From JANRKF01 sp964518725 (GTDB taxonomy: Bacteria; Pseudomonadota; Alphaproteobacteria; Rickettsiales; SXRF01), in contig CAZFKP010000015.1 of NCBI GenBank assembly GCA_964518725.1, forward strand, positions 1 to 64,000: a stretch of 64,000 nucleotides of DNA, given 5' to 3'. Shown here in pieces: positions 16,059-25,961 of this stretch. The position numbers and the translations under genes were made by a program. The notes under the pieces were generated by a model that saw nothing but the letters and a program-made list of their open reading frames with translations, was not told the DNA's origin and did not search any database. The first letter of the stretch is position 1. The number at the start of each line of letters is the position of its first letter.

Positions 16059-17224
16059 CAGGCGGAAAGCCTTGTCAGCCCGGCTTCCAGATCGGCGATG
16101 ATGTCGTCTACATGCTCCAGCCCGACATGGATGCGGATCAGCGTGCCGGGGTATTTCCACGTGGTCGCAGTGCGCGATTTCTCGATCTGCACCGGCACCA
16201 TCAGGCTTTCATAGCCGCCCCAGCTATAGCCCATGCCGAAAATCTCCATGCTATCGAACATTGCCGCGATCTTACGGTCGTTGGTTTCTGTGAGCACGAA
16301 ACCGAACAGGCTCGACGCGCCGAGGAAATCGCGTTTCCAGATGTCATGCCCCGGTGCGCCGGGCAACGCCGGATACAGCACCTCATGCACTTCCGGGCGG
16401 GTTTTCAGCCACTGCGCCACTTTCATGGCGTTCTCATAGTGGCGCGACAGGCGCACGGCCAGTGAGCGCAGGCCGCGCAGCGCCAGGAAGCAATTATCGC
16501 CTGACGGCGTCATGCCGAGGTTTTTATAAGTCTGGGCAATGCGCTTATAGTGTTCGCCGTTGCAGGTAATCACGCCCATGACCAGATCCGAGTGGCCGGA
16601 AATATATTTGGTGGCTGACTGGATATTGATATCGACACCCTTCTCGAACGCCCGGAAATAGAGCGACGCGCCCCACGTGGAATCGGACACCAGCAGCACG
16701 TTTTTCGCATGTGCCGCCTTGGCAATCGCCGGGATATCCTGCATCTCGAACGAGAGCGAGCCGGGGCTTTCAACAAATACCATGCGCGTATTATCCTTGA
16801 TAAGCGCGTCAATCTTTGCCCCCACCAGCGGGTCGTAATATTCCACCTGCACGCCGAGCCGCGACAAATCCATATCGCAGAAACGCCGCGTCGATCCATA
16901 GACGTTATCGGGAATCAGCACATGGTCGCCCGCCCGCAAATAGGCGAGCAGTACCACCACAATCGCCGCTAAACCTGAGGAGGTGACAATCGCTTTCTCA
17001 GCATTATCCACCTCAGCCAGCGCTTCCTCCAGCGCCATGGTTGACGGTGTGCCGTAACGCCCGTAAATCGGGGTCGGCCAGACGCCGTTATCGGCGGCCA
17101 TGAAGGAATCATAGGTCGGGAACAAAATGGTTGAGGCGCGGTAAATCGGCAGGTTCACCACGCCATGGTGATCTTCCGGCGAGGAGCCAAGCGTAGCCAG
17201 CAATGTTTCTTTTTTCATGGTCAT
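16058..17224 (-). CDS. metC: Cystathionine beta-lyase
   Basis: This PLP enzyme of the Cys/Met metabolism family cleaves cystathionine to homocysteine, pyruvate and ammonia. The 388-residue protein shows the family pattern: N-terminal PIYRASTILF, the YGRYGTPS loop (about 53-60), TSSGLAAI, NVYGSTRRF, SDSTWGASLYFRAFEKGVDI and the PLP lysine in SATKYISGHSDLVMG (about residue 206). SWGGYESL near the C-terminus favours beta-lyase of the MetC/PatB-like alphaproteobacterial type over gamma-synthase. The start may be Met1 or Met3 (MKKETLL). It is upstream of and coupled to the membrane protein gene. Confidence 0.92.
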   Translation of the reverse strand: MTMKKETLLATLGSSPEDHHGVVNLPIYRASTILFPTYDSFMAADNGVWPTPIYGRYGTPSTMALEEALAEVDNAEKAIVTSSGLAAIVVVLLAYLRAGDHVLIPDNVYGSTRRFCDMDLSRLGVQVEYYDPLVGAKIDALIKDNTRMVFVESPGSLSFEMQDIPAIAKAAHAKNVLLVSDSTWGASLYFRAFEKGVDINIQSATKYISGHSDLVMGVITCNGEHYKRIAQTYKNLGMTPSGDNCFLALRGLRSLAVRLSRHYENAMKVAQWLKTRPEVHEVLYPALPGAPGHDIWKRDFLGASSLFGFVLTETNDRKIAAMFDSMEIFGMGYSWGGYESLMVPVQIEKSRTATTWKYPGTLIRIHVGLEHVDDIIADLEAGLTRLSA

Positions 17225-17229
17225 TCTTC

Positions 17230-17667
17230 CTAAAACTCTCTCCCCGAATATCCGACAACAATATGGGTAATACCTTTCGCCTCATTGCCGAACGGCATGA
17301 AGCATGCGCGGTACTTTACCAGCTTCCCGCGCCCATTTACAAACTGGTTCTCATCAATCATGAATGTTTTTTCCAACATGATGCCGTCGAGCTTCTTGAT
17401 CATGATGTTGAGCGGGTATTCGCTCACATGCACGTTCACCATCTGACTCGTCAGGTCGCGCCCATACATTTTGATGAGCTGCTCGCCCATGAACAGGTAA
17501 TTATAGCTATAGCCGCCCTGCGTGTGGAAGGTGCCGAACTTAATGCATTGCTGCCACATATCGTCAATGGTCGCAGGGTTAAGCTGCTGAATCTCCGGCA
17601 TTGGCTTACCCCGGCGGATAAGCTCCCAGTAGTTTTGCAGCCGGGTGACGAGGCGCTGATCTTGCAT
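17230..17667 (-). CDS. PAS_5-like domain protein
   Basis: The protein (about 145 residues from MQDQRLVTRLQNYWELI) resembles the small alphaproteobacterial PAS_5 family: a RLxNYWxxIRRGKPMPEIQQLNP opening, then a single PAS-like fold with YSYNYLFMGEQLIKMYGRDL and a beta strand ending VVGYSGREF. Such proteins are thought to be sensory, but no ligand or partner is known. The frame is open upstream to a TTG at 17718. That longer form would run across the ileS start region, and the only good purine-rich site (AAAGGAGGAG) sits next to that TTG, so the start is uncertain. It is divergent from ileS and ends 5 bases before metC on the same strand. Confidence 0.7.
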   Translation of the reverse strand: MQDQRLVTRLQNYWELIRRGKPMPEIQQLNPATIDDMWQQCIKFGTFHTQGGYSYNYLFMGEQLIKMYGRDLTSQMVNVHVSEYPLNIMIKKLDGIMLEKTFMIDENQFVNGRGKLVKYRACFMPFGNEAKGITHIVVGYSGREF

Positions 17668-17743
17668 AAATGCTTGAGTTTCTATGATTAAAGAAGTAAA
17701 CAACTCCTCCTTTAACAATAATATAGTTGCCCTGTCCAGACTT

Positions 17744-20700
17744 ATGAAACACTACCCAGAACCACAGCAAAACCCCGATTTCCCGGCCATTGAAAAAAAC
17801 ATCCTCGATTTCTGGCAGCGTGATGGCATTTTCCAGAAGTCCCTCGACCAGCGCGGAAGCGAGTTCGTGTTCTACGATGGTCCGCCGTTTGCCAACGGCC
17901 TGCCGCATTACGGCCATTTGCTCACCGGCTATGTCAAAGACGTATTCGCCCGCTATCAAACCATGCGCGGCAAAAAAGTCGACCGCCGCTTCGGATGGGA
18001 TTGCCACGGCCTGCCCGCCGAAATGGGCAGCGAGAAAGAGCTGGGCATTTCAGGCCGCGCCGCCATCACCAATTTCGGTATCGGTAAATTCAACGAGCAT
18101 TGTCGCACCAGCGTGATGAAATACACACAGGAATGGGAACATTACGTGACCCGTCAGGCACGCTGGGTGGATTTCAAAAACGATTACAAAACCATGGATA
18201 GAAATTTCATGGAATCCGTCCTCTGGGCGTTCAAACAGCTGTGGGACAAAGGCCTCGTCTATGAAGCCTACCGCGTGATGCCCTATTCATGGGCGGCGGA
18301 GACGCCGCTTTCGAATTTTGAGACCAAACTCGATAATTCCTACCGTGAGCGGGAGGATAAGGCGATTACGGTAGCGTTTGAGCTGAAGGAAAAACCAAAA
18401 GGCGCGCCGGATGCAGAAAAATATTATGTTCTCGCCTGGACGACCACTCCTTGGACATTGCCGAGCAATCTGGCGTTGGCGGTGGGGAAGGATGTAAAAT
18501 ATTTGTCTGCTATAGGTGCGGATGGGAATTGCTACATTTTTTCTTCTAAAGCATTTAGTTCTGTTGGTTCTGTTTTAAATTTATCAGCCAAAGTCTTATT
18601 TAGTAATGGCGCATCTATTGTAGCTGCGGACGGGAAAGTTATTGCTGCTTCTGTTATGAACAGTCCTGAAGCTGTACTGACAGAGAGCTATGAAAATCTC
18701 TGGGAGATAGAAGTCAATAATCTGATCGGCCTCTCCTATCACCCCCTCTTCCCCTATTTCGCTTCCCACAAGCACTCTTTCAAGATTCTCGACGGCTCGT
18801 CATTCGTCACCGATGGCGATGGTACGGGCATTGTGCATATGGCGCCGGGCTTCGGTGAGGAAGATCAGAAATGCTGCGAAGCAAATGGCATCGAAGTGGT
18901 TGTGCCTGTGGATGGGCAGGGGAAATATGTGGGACTAGAACAAGAACCATCTTTTGGTTTTGATGGCGGTCATTTTGACAAAAATAGCTTTTACGTAAAC
19001 CCAAATAGAATTTACAATATCTCCGACTATAATCACCCTGATCTTCCGCCCCTAAATTTAGTAGGTCTCAACGTCATTGCCGATAAACGTATAGAAGATA
19101 GCGATATTGCTGACTTAGACCCACGCAAAGTAGATAAATTCAAAGAGCATGTAGGTAAATTTGGCCTTGCAAACATGCGCATCATTCGCTGGCTGGACAA
19201 AAAGAAGGCGCTGATAAAAGAAGAGGTGATTTCTCACAACTACCCGCATTGCTGGCGCACCGACCAGCCGCTGATTTACCGGGCGATGCCTTCTTGGTAT
19301 GTCGAGGTGACGAAATTCCGCGACCGCGCGGTGGAGCTGAACAAACAAATCAACTGGATTCCCGAGCATATCCGCGACGGGCAGATGGCGCATATGCTCG
19401 CCACCGCACCGGATTGGAGCATCTCGCGCAACCGCTTCTGGGGTACACCGATTCCGGTATGGCGCGCGCCAAGCGGCAAGATGATTGCGATTGGCAGTAT
19501 CAAAGAATTAGAAGAACTTTCTGGCCGCAAAGTTGTTGATCTGCACCGTCCTGTGATCGATGAAATTAAAATTACCAAAGATGGCGAAACCTACACCCGC
19601 GTGGAAGACGTGTTCGATTGCTGGTTTGAATCTGGCAGCATGCCGTTCGCGCAGGTGCACTACCCGTTCGAGAATAAGGAATGGTTTGAGACGCATTTTC
19701 CCGCCGATTTCATCACCGAATATGTCGGCCAGACGCGCGGCTGGTTCAACACGCTTATCATGCTGAGCACGGCATTATTCGACAAGCCCCCCTTCAAGAA
19801 CTGCATTTGCCACGGCGTGGTGCTCGATGCCGAAACGGGTCTCAAATATTCTAAACGCCTTAAAAATTACAAAGACCCGCTCGAGGTCATCGAGGTATAC
19901 GGCGCCGATGCGCTGCGCTGGATGATGCTGGCAAGCCCCGTGATGCGCGGCTCCGACCTGATGGTCGACCCCGACGGCAAATTCATCCGTGACGTCGTGC
20001 GCCTCGCCATCAAACCGATCTGGAACGCGTATAATTTCTTCACGCTCTATGCGAATGCAGATGGGATTAAAGCGAAGGAAATTGTCACTTCCAATGATGT
20101 GATGGATCGCTACATCCGCGCTAAATGTGCGGATGCCGTGGTGAAAATCGAAGTGGCACTGGATGATTATAACACGCCTGCTGCATGTGACGCGGTGATG
20201 ATGTTTTTTGAAGTCCTCAACAACTGGTATATCCGCCGCAGCAAGGAGCGTTTCTGGAAAGAGACCGCTGATGCCGACAAGCAGGCGGCGTATGACACGC
20301 TCTATACGGTGCTCGTTGCCATGTGCAAAGCCGCGGCTCCTCTCCTGCCGCTGACGCTGGAAGAAATTTACAAGAGCCTGACCGGCGAGCTAAGCGTGCA
20401 TCTGGCGGAGTTTCCTGTTGAGGAAGCTATTGACCCGGATGATGCAGATGGCCAGTTGCTGATATGGCAAATGGACGATATACAAAATGTCTGCAATGCG
20501 GCGCTTGCCATTAGAAATAGAATCAATATCCGTGTACGTCAGCCACTGGCTTCAATCACCGTGGTGGGCAGCAAAAATATTGATGGTAAATGGAAATCAT
20601 TGGTGCAGGACGAAATCAATGTGAAAGATATGATCTGCGAAGATAATATCGATCAATACGCCACCCTCAAACTCTCCATCAATTCCGCCGTACTCGGCAA

Positions 20701-21178
20701 GCGCCTGCCCGAGAAGATGAAGCAGATACTTCCTGCCTCGAAAAAGGGCGAATGGAAGCAGGGGGATGGTGCGGTGGAAATCTGCGGTGAGAAGTTGCTT
20801 CCCTCTGAATATATACTGCAACTCGAACCAAAACCCGAATATGCCGACCGCGCACAGGCGCTCTCCACCAATGATGCGCTGGTGATTCTCGATACCACCC
20901 TCACCCCCGAACTCGAAGCCGAAGGGTTCGCCCGCGACCTGGTGCGGATGGTGCAGCAGGCACGTAAAGACGCAGGCCTCAACGTTTCTGATCGCATCCA
21001 CCTCGCCGTGGTGGCCAGCGGCAAAACCGCCCCCGCGCTTTCCGCCCACAAGGATTACATCGCCGAGCAGACCCTGGCCGCCCAGCTCCAGCAATCGGAA
21101 CTGGCAGGCGCTGCCTTCACCACCAGCGGCACTATCGAGGGCGATGAGGTGAAGATTTTTCTTAAAGTCGTCGCCTGA
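17744..21178 (+). CDS. ileS: Isoleucyl-tRNA synthetase, type 2 (eukaryote-like)
   Basis: IleRS charges tRNA-Ile. From ATG 17744 (MKHYPEPQQNPDF) the protein has 1144 residues, longer than the common bacterial type. The HIGH motif is PHYGH (54-58) and the KMSKS motif is KYSKR (701-705) in GLKYSKRLKNYKDP. The KxSKR form and the lack of a C-terminal zinc finger indicate the type 2, archaeal/eukaryal-like enzyme, a class often naturally resistant to mupirocin. The CP1 editing domain lies in the first half; the stretch 18480-19150 is noticeably richer in A/T than the rest of the gene. A start further upstream at 17684 is possible but would add a sequence unlike the family. Confidence 0.95.
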   Translation: MKHYPEPQQNPDFPAIEKNILDFWQRDGIFQKSLDQRGSEFVFYDGPPFANGLPHYGHLLTGYVKDVFARYQTMRGKKVDRRFGWDCHGLPAEMGSEKELGISGRAAITNFGIGKFNEHCRTSVMKYTQEWEHYVTRQARWVDFKNDYKTMDRNFMESVLWAFKQLWDKGLVYEAYRVMPYSWAAETPLSNFETKLDNSYREREDKAITVAFELKEKPKGAPDAEKYYVLAWTTTPWTLPSNLALAVGKDVKYLSAIGADGNCYIFSSKAFSSVGSVLNLSAKVLFSNGASIVAADGKVIAASVMNSPEAVLTESYENLWEIEVNNLIGLSYHPLFPYFASHKHSFKILDGSSFVTDGDGTGIVHMAPGFGEEDQKCCEANGIEVVVPVDGQGKYVGLEQEPSFGFDGGHFDKNSFYVNPNRIYNISDYNHPDLPPLNLVGLNVIADKRIEDSDIADLDPRKVDKFKEHVGKFGLANMRIIRWLDKKKALIKEEVISHNYPHCWRTDQPLIYRAMPSWYVEVTKFRDRAVELNKQINWIPEHIRDGQMAHMLATAPDWSISRNRFWGTPIPVWRAPSGKMIAIGSIKELEELSGRKVVDLHRPVIDEIKITKDGETYTRVEDVFDCWFESGSMPFAQVHYPFENKEWFETHFPADFITEYVGQTRGWFNTLIMLSTALFDKPPFKNCICHGVVLDAETGLKYSKRLKNYKDPLEVIEVYGADALRWMMLASPVMRGSDLMVDPDGKFIRDVVRLAIKPIWNAYNFFTLYANADGIKAKEIVTSNDVMDRYIRAKCADAVVKIEVALDDYNTPAACDAVMMFFEVLNNWYIRRSKERFWKETADADKQAAYDTLYTVLVAMCKAAAPLLPLTLEEIYKSLTGELSVHLAEFPVEEAIDPDDADGQLLIWQMDDIQNVCNAALAIRNRINIRVRQPLASITVVGSKNIDGKWKSLVQDEINVKDMICEDNIDQYATLKLSINSAVLGKRLPEKMKQILPASKKGEWKQGDGAVEICGEKLLPSEYILQLEPKPEYADRAQALSTNDALVILDTTLTPELEAEGFARDLVRMVQQARKDAGLNVSDRIHLAVVASGKTAPALSAHKDYIAEQTLAAQLQQSELAGAAFTTSGTIEGDEVKIFLKVVA

Positions 21179-21218
21179 CGTTAATAAACTACTTACTATT
21201 CCGGATTATAGTCGCGCC

Positions 21219-22757
21219 ATGAAACGACCATTTCCCTTTGCTTCTGCCGTGCTGCTTGGCGTGCTGCTATCGCCGTCGCTGCTGCGCGCCGCAGGTGAAA
21301 GCAACGAGGTGACGGTAGAGCAATTGTCGGAAGCTGCGCCGGAAACGCGTCCTGAACCTACCTTCCTGCCGGTTGTAGAAACCGAATTGCTTGGCAGTAA
21401 AAACGCCGATAGCGTGGCCAAACCCGTAACCTTGAGCAGCGATGCGCCGCCAGCCGATGCCAGCACAGCTGACACCAGTGCACCCGATAGTTTGCGCGAT
21501 GCGCTGGCCTATGTCTATGAACACCACCCGCAACTGATGGCTGAGCGCGAAAAGCTGAAAGCCACTGAAGAATCCATATGGCTTGCCATTTCCGATTTCC
21601 GCCCCAACGTGGCTGCTGCCTATTCCAAAGGCCGCGAACGCACCAGCAGTAACGATGCGCGATGGAGTTATGGCGATACCGAAAGCCGTGGGCTAACTGT
21701 TACCCAGCCTATCTTCTCCGGGCTGGATGGCGTCGCTGGCCTCAAAGCCGCCCGCCAGCGGGTGAAGGCCGGACGCGCTGACCTCACCGCGCTCGAACAG
21801 CAAGTGCTGTATAATACTGTGGTTGCCTACACAGGCGTAGCGGAAGCGGAAGAAGTGCTGAAGCTCAATCAGAATAACGTCGATGTGCTCACCAAACAGC
21901 GTGATGCAACCAAGGTGCGCTTCGATGTCGGTGAGCTGACCAAGACCGATGTATCACAGGCGGAAGCGCGGCTCGCCAGCGCCAAGGCCGACGAACAGCA
22001 GGCGGTCGGCGACGTGGCAATTGCACGGGCGAGCTTTATGCGTGCCGCTGGCTTTGCCGCACCAGATGCCCCCGCCATGCCCGCCTTGCCAGCCGGATTG
22101 CCCAAAGATATCACCGAGGCGAATGCCCTCGCACACGCCGCCAGCCCAACACTGGAAGCTGCGCGTCGCCGTGAAAAAGCCTTTGCCGAAGATATCGGTG
22201 TGCGCGTCGGCGCGTTCATTCCCGATGTCAGCGTGCAGGGCACTGTGCGGCGCACCGAAGGCGGTAATGGCTTTACCCGCAGTTATGATTCCGACGAGCT
22301 GATGTTGAACGTGGCCATCCCGCTCTATCAATCCGGCGCTGAATATGCCCGCCTGCGCGAAGCACGCAAAATCGCATCGCAGGCGAAATACACCACCATG
22401 GATACGATGCTTGCTGTGGAGCAAGATGTTGCCAGCGCGTGGCAGAATTATATTACTTCAGAGAGTGTGATCACCTCTACCCAGGCCGCGAAAGAGGCCG
22501 CAACACTGGCTCTGGAAGGGGTTCGGCAGGAAAATGAATTCGGTGTACGTACCGTGCTTGATGTGCTCGATGCCGAACAGGAATTAATGAATACTAATGT
22601 GAACCTGATCCGCGCCACCCGGAACTATAAAATTCAGGCTTACCGGCTGCTGGCTTCGGTTGGAAAATTAACGGCGCATGAACTTGCTCTTCCCGTTAAA
22701 TATTTTGAAAGCGATTCTCCCGACGATCATGTAAAAAATCAGTTGCTTGGATGGTGA
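21219..22757 (+). CDS. TolC-family outer membrane efflux/secretion channel
   Basis: The 512-residue protein has a signal peptide (about 1-25, ending LLRAAG) and a variable acidic/Pro-rich stretch (about 26-90). Two repeated outer-membrane efflux domains follow. SLRDALAYVYEHHPQLMAER opens the first, and TQPIFSGLDGVAGLKAARQ and IPLYQSGAEYARLREARKIA are the two characteristic strand-turn motifs. The C-terminal LDVLDAEQELMNTNVNLIRA is the family's best-conserved coiled-coil segment. It is therefore the trimeric channel of a type I secretion or multidrug efflux system. No membrane fusion protein or pump is adjacent, so the partner is unknown. The gene lies 40 bases after ileS. Confidence 0.92.
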   Translation: MKRPFPFASAVLLGVLLSPSLLRAAGESNEVTVEQLSEAAPETRPEPTFLPVVETELLGSKNADSVAKPVTLSSDAPPADASTADTSAPDSLRDALAYVYEHHPQLMAEREKLKATEESIWLAISDFRPNVAAAYSKGRERTSSNDARWSYGDTESRGLTVTQPIFSGLDGVAGLKAARQRVKAGRADLTALEQQVLYNTVVAYTGVAEAEEVLKLNQNNVDVLTKQRDATKVRFDVGELTKTDVSQAEARLASAKADEQQAVGDVAIARASFMRAAGFAAPDAPAMPALPAGLPKDITEANALAHAASPTLEAARRREKAFAEDIGVRVGAFIPDVSVQGTVRRTEGGNGFTRSYDSDELMLNVAIPLYQSGAEYARLREARKIASQAKYTTMDTMLAVEQDVASAWQNYITSESVITSTQAAKEAATLALEGVRQENEFGVRTVLDVLDAEQELMNTNVNLIRATRNYKIQAYRLLASVGKLTAHELALPVKYFESDSPDDHVKNQLLGW

Positions 22758-22830
22758 TAATAGTTTTTTAATGGCAGTAAGTTAGAATGTGTGCAACAAC
22801 GGTTGCATATCAGAAGGATGAGGATGCGCC

Positions 22831-23400
22831 ATGGAGGCTAAAGCTAAAGCCGGGGAAGATGATCTCTCGATGGAAGAAATTCTTCAGTCGATCCGCAAGA
22901 TTATTGCGGAAGACGGGGATGAGGCGCCTACAAACGGTGCAGCACATGCCGCACCGGCAATCACTTCCGACGTGTTGGAGCTTACCGATATGGTAGAAGA
23001 ACAACCCGCAGAAACTGCCAAGGCTTCCGCCGCAAATTCGCAGGATGCCGTGAACGATATCCTGAGCACCATCGACCAGGTGGTGGTTCCCGAAACTCCC
23101 GCGCCGAAGCCTGCTGCGCCTGTTGCGGTTGCCCCTGCCGCGTCGGTTAATGACCAGGCCTATATTGATTCACTGTTATCCGCAGAAGCTGCTACGGCAA
23201 CGGTGGCTGCTTTCAAAAAAGCACACCCGCCCGAACAGCCTATCATTACCACGCCATCCGCCCATTTCCGTGGCGGCAACACGGTCGAGGATTTGGTGAT
23301 GGAGTCACTGAAGCCGATGTTAAAACAGTGGCTGGATCTCAACTTGCCGAATATTGTCGAACGCATTGTTGAGCGCGAAATCAAAAAACTGACGGATTAA
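22831..23400 (+). CDS. popZ: PopZ/DUF2497-family polar organising protein
   Basis: PopZ is an alphaproteobacterial protein that assembles a condensate at cell poles and anchors centromere and signalling proteins. The 189-residue protein has the family architecture. A short N-terminal helix binds clients (DDLSMEEILQSIRKIIAEDG, about 10-29), a long Pro/Ala/acidic disordered linker follows (about 35-140), and a C-terminal oligomerisation region contains GGNTVEDLVMESLKPMLKQW and NIVERIVEREIKKL. A small hairpin (TGCAAC/GTTGCA, 22792-22807) lies in its leader. Its presence supports a polar, CckA-governed cell cycle. It is a stand-alone gene between the TolC-type channel gene and ilvD. Confidence 0.93.
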   Translation: MEAKAKAGEDDLSMEEILQSIRKIIAEDGDEAPTNGAAHAAPAITSDVLELTDMVEEQPAETAKASAANSQDAVNDILSTIDQVVVPETPAPKPAAPVAVAPAASVNDQAYIDSLLSAEAATATVAAFKKAHPPEQPIITTPSAHFRGGNTVEDLVMESLKPMLKQWLDLNLPNIVERIVEREIKKLTD

Positions 23401-23476
23401 AATCCGCACGATTCTATTGAAATCCGCCCGTTTTGTGCGTATGCATGGTAGTTCCAACCACACGGAATAATATGCC

Positions 23477-25198
23477 ATGACCACCAGCAACGACAAAAAA
23501 AACCTCCCTTCCCGCCACGTCACCGTTGGGCCAGAGCGCGCCCCGCACCGCAGCTACCTTTATTCCATGGGGCTGACGGAAGCGCAGATTTACCAGCCGC
23601 TGGTCGGCGTCGCGACGACATGGAACGAAGCCGCCCCCTGCAACATCACCCTCGCCCGGCAGGCGCAGGTGGTGAAGAAAGGTGTCAGTGCCGCCGGTGG
23701 CACGCCCCGCGAATTCACGACCATCACCGTCACCGATGGCATCGCCATGGGGCACCAGGGAATGAAGTCGTCGCTCGTCTCCCGCGAAGTGATCGCCGAT
23801 TCGGTGGAGCTCACCATGCGTGGCCACAGCTATGACGCCATCGTTGGCCTTGCCGGTTGCGATAAATCCCTACCCGGCCTGATGATGGCGATGGTGAGGC
23901 TGAACGTGCCGTCAGTGTTCATGTATGGCGGCTCCATCCTGCCCGGGAAGTTCAAAGGCAAGGACGTCACCGTGGTGGATGTGTTTGAAGGTGTCGGCAA
24001 ACATGCAGCAGGAAACATGAGCGACGAAGATTTGCACGCGCTCGAACAAGTCGCCTGCCCTTCGGCGGGCAGTTGCGGCGGGCAGTTCACCGCCAACACC
24101 ATGGCCTGTGTATCGGAAGCGATTGGTCTTGCCCTGCCCGGTTCCGCGGGTGCTCCAGCGCCCTATGAAGCACGCGATGCGTTTGCTTTTGAATCCGGCA
24201 TAGCGGTGATGGAACTTATTAAAAAGAAAATCCGCCCCCGCGATATCGTGACACTCAAAGCGCTGGAAAATGCTGCAGCCGTCGTTGCGGCAACCGGCGG
24301 ATCGACCAACGGCGCGCTGCACCTGCCGGCCATTGCCCATGAGTGTGGCATTGATTTTGATCTGCATGCGGTCGGGAAGATTTTTGCGAAAACACCGTAT
24401 CTGGCTGATCTCATGCCCGGCGGAAAATATACCGCGAAGGACTTGTATGAGGCAGGCGGTGTGCAGGCGGTCATGCGTACATTGCTGGATGGCGGGTTCC
24501 TGCATGGTGACTGCATGACTGTGACCGGAAAAACGGTGGCAGAGAATTTGAAAGGCATCACGCTGCGTGACAACCAGACGGTCATTTATCCGGCTAGCAA
24601 ACCACTCTCCCCTACTGGCGGCGTGGTAACACTGAAGGGTAACCTTGCTTCTGAAGGCGCGATCGTCAAGGTGGCAGGACTCAAGAAACTGGTATTCACC
24701 GGCAAGGCGCTGTGCTTCGATTGCGAAGAAGATGCGTTTGCGGCGGTGGATGCCGGGAAATACAAAGCCGGTGATGTAATCGTCATCCGCTACGAAGGTC
24801 CGAAAGGTGGTCCCGGCATGCGCGAAATGCTTTCCACCACCGCTGCCATTTACGGCCAGGGGCGCGGCGAAGATGTGGCACTGATTACCGATGGGCGTTT
24901 CTCCGGAGGTACACGCGGATTCTGTATCGGGCACGTGGGTCCGGAAGCGGCGGTCGGCGGCGTGATTGCGCTACTTAAAGATGGCGACGAAATCACTATC
25001 GACGCCACCAAGGGCACCATTGATGTAAAACTTTCAGATGCCGAGCTAAACGAGCGCAAAAAAGCATGGAAACCGCGCGCGCATGATTACCAGAGTGGTG
25101 CGCTGTGGAAATATGCGGCCACCGTCGGTACTGCTGAAAAAGGTGCCGTCACTCACCCGGGCGGTGCAAAAGAAACCCACGTGTTTGCGGATATCTGA
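23477..25198 (+). CDS. ilvD: Dihydroxy-acid dehydratase
   Basis: IlvD dehydrates dihydroxy-isovalerate and its homologue in valine, leucine and isoleucine biosynthesis, using an iron-sulfur cluster. The 573-residue length is normal. Conserved cluster-binding and active-site segments are present: PCNITLARQAQ, TDGIAMGHQGMKSSL, GLAGCDKSLPG, ACPSAGSCGGQFTANTM and GRFSGGTRGFCIGHVGPEA. The protein ends normally. It converges with flgH with a spacer of only 16 bases. No other ilv or leu gene is present in the window. Confidence 0.97.
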   Translation: MTTSNDKKNLPSRHVTVGPERAPHRSYLYSMGLTEAQIYQPLVGVATTWNEAAPCNITLARQAQVVKKGVSAAGGTPREFTTITVTDGIAMGHQGMKSSLVSREVIADSVELTMRGHSYDAIVGLAGCDKSLPGLMMAMVRLNVPSVFMYGGSILPGKFKGKDVTVVDVFEGVGKHAAGNMSDEDLHALEQVACPSAGSCGGQFTANTMACVSEAIGLALPGSAGAPAPYEARDAFAFESGIAVMELIKKKIRPRDIVTLKALENAAAVVAATGGSTNGALHLPAIAHECGIDFDLHAVGKIFAKTPYLADLMPGGKYTAKDLYEAGGVQAVMRTLLDGGFLHGDCMTVTGKTVAENLKGITLRDNQTVIYPASKPLSPTGGVVTLKGNLASEGAIVKVAGLKKLVFTGKALCFDCEEDAFAAVDAGKYKAGDVIVIRYEGPKGGPGMREMLSTTAAIYGQGRGEDVALITDGRFSGGTRGFCIGHVGPEAAVGGVIALLKDGDEITIDATKGTIDVKLSDAELNERKKAWKPRAHDYQSGALWKYAATVGTAEKGAVTHPGGAKETHVFADI

Positions 25199-25214
25199 TT
25201 GACATGCTCATCGC

Positions 25215-25961
25215 TTAGAACGGCGAGAGCACCTCGATCACCTGGCTGCCCCAGCGCGGTTGCTGGATTTCGCTGATCTGTCCGCGTCCACCGTAATTGA
25301 TGCGCGACTGGGCAACTTGCGAGGATTCAATCGTGTTATCCGAATTGATATCCTGCGGGCGCACCACGCCTTTGATCGACACTTCGCGCAGCTCGTAATT
25401 AACCCGGATCTCCTGTGAACCTTCAATCACCAGATTGCCGTTCGGCAGTATCTGGGTCACGAGCGCTGCCACCTGCGTTTCAATTTTTTCCTTACGCTTG
25501 ATGCTGCCGGTGCCGGTGGTGTTGGATTTTCCGTCGAGATCAATCAGGCTCGCTGGATTTTCCTTGCCGGGAAGGTTGTTGAATATTTTATTCTCCATGC
25601 CGAACAATGCCGGAACCCCAAGGCTCTCCGAAGAAGCCCGGTCACGCGCAGTTTCATTATCCAGCTCCGCCTTGTCTTCGAATTTTATGTTCACCCGTAA
25701 GATATCGCCCACCCGTGCGGCGCGCTGGTCGCGGAAGAAGGCGCGTGAACCGGGTTGCCATAGTGAATTGGCGTATTGTTTTGGTGCCGGTTGTGTTTCC
25801 GGCAGCGGCCACGATAGCGGTTCATAGTTTGGCGCAGTCGTCGGATTGGAAACCTCAGCAAATTTCGGTGGCTTACCCACATCATCTAACCGATCAAGCG
25901 TTGAGGTGCAGCCCGAAAGGATGCTGCCGATCATTAGCACCGGGAGGAACTTAGTTTTCAT
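25215..25961 (-). CDS. flgH: Flagellar L-ring protein FlgH
   Basis: FlgH is the outer-membrane lipoprotein forming the L-ring around the flagellar rod. The best start is MKTKFLPVLMIGSILSGC at 25961 (248 residues), giving a signal peptide with lipobox LSGC. The mature part has the family segments ANSLWQPGSRAFFRDQRA, RVGDILRVNI, TQILPNGNLVIEGSQEIRVN and the terminal IQQPRWGSQVIEVLSPF. It overlaps the end of flgA by 11 bases and is the last gene of the minus-strand set flgF-flgG-flgA-flgH. Confidence 0.96.
   Translation of the reverse strand: MKTKFLPVLMIGSILSGCTSTLDRLDDVGKPPKFAEVSNPTTAPNYEPLSWPLPETQPAPKQYANSLWQPGSRAFFRDQRAARVGDILRVNIKFEDKAELDNETARDRASSESLGVPALFGMENKIFNNLPGKENPASLIDLDGKSNTTGTGSIKRKEKIETQVAALVTQILPNGNLVIEGSQEIRVNYELREVSIKGVVRPQDINSDNTIESSQVAQSRINYGGRGQISEIQQPRWGSQVIEVLSPF

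Noticed and set aside
23912..24934. 340-codon open frame on the minus strand
   Set aside because: Antisense shadow of ilvD; no family-like features, composition follows the complement of ilvD.
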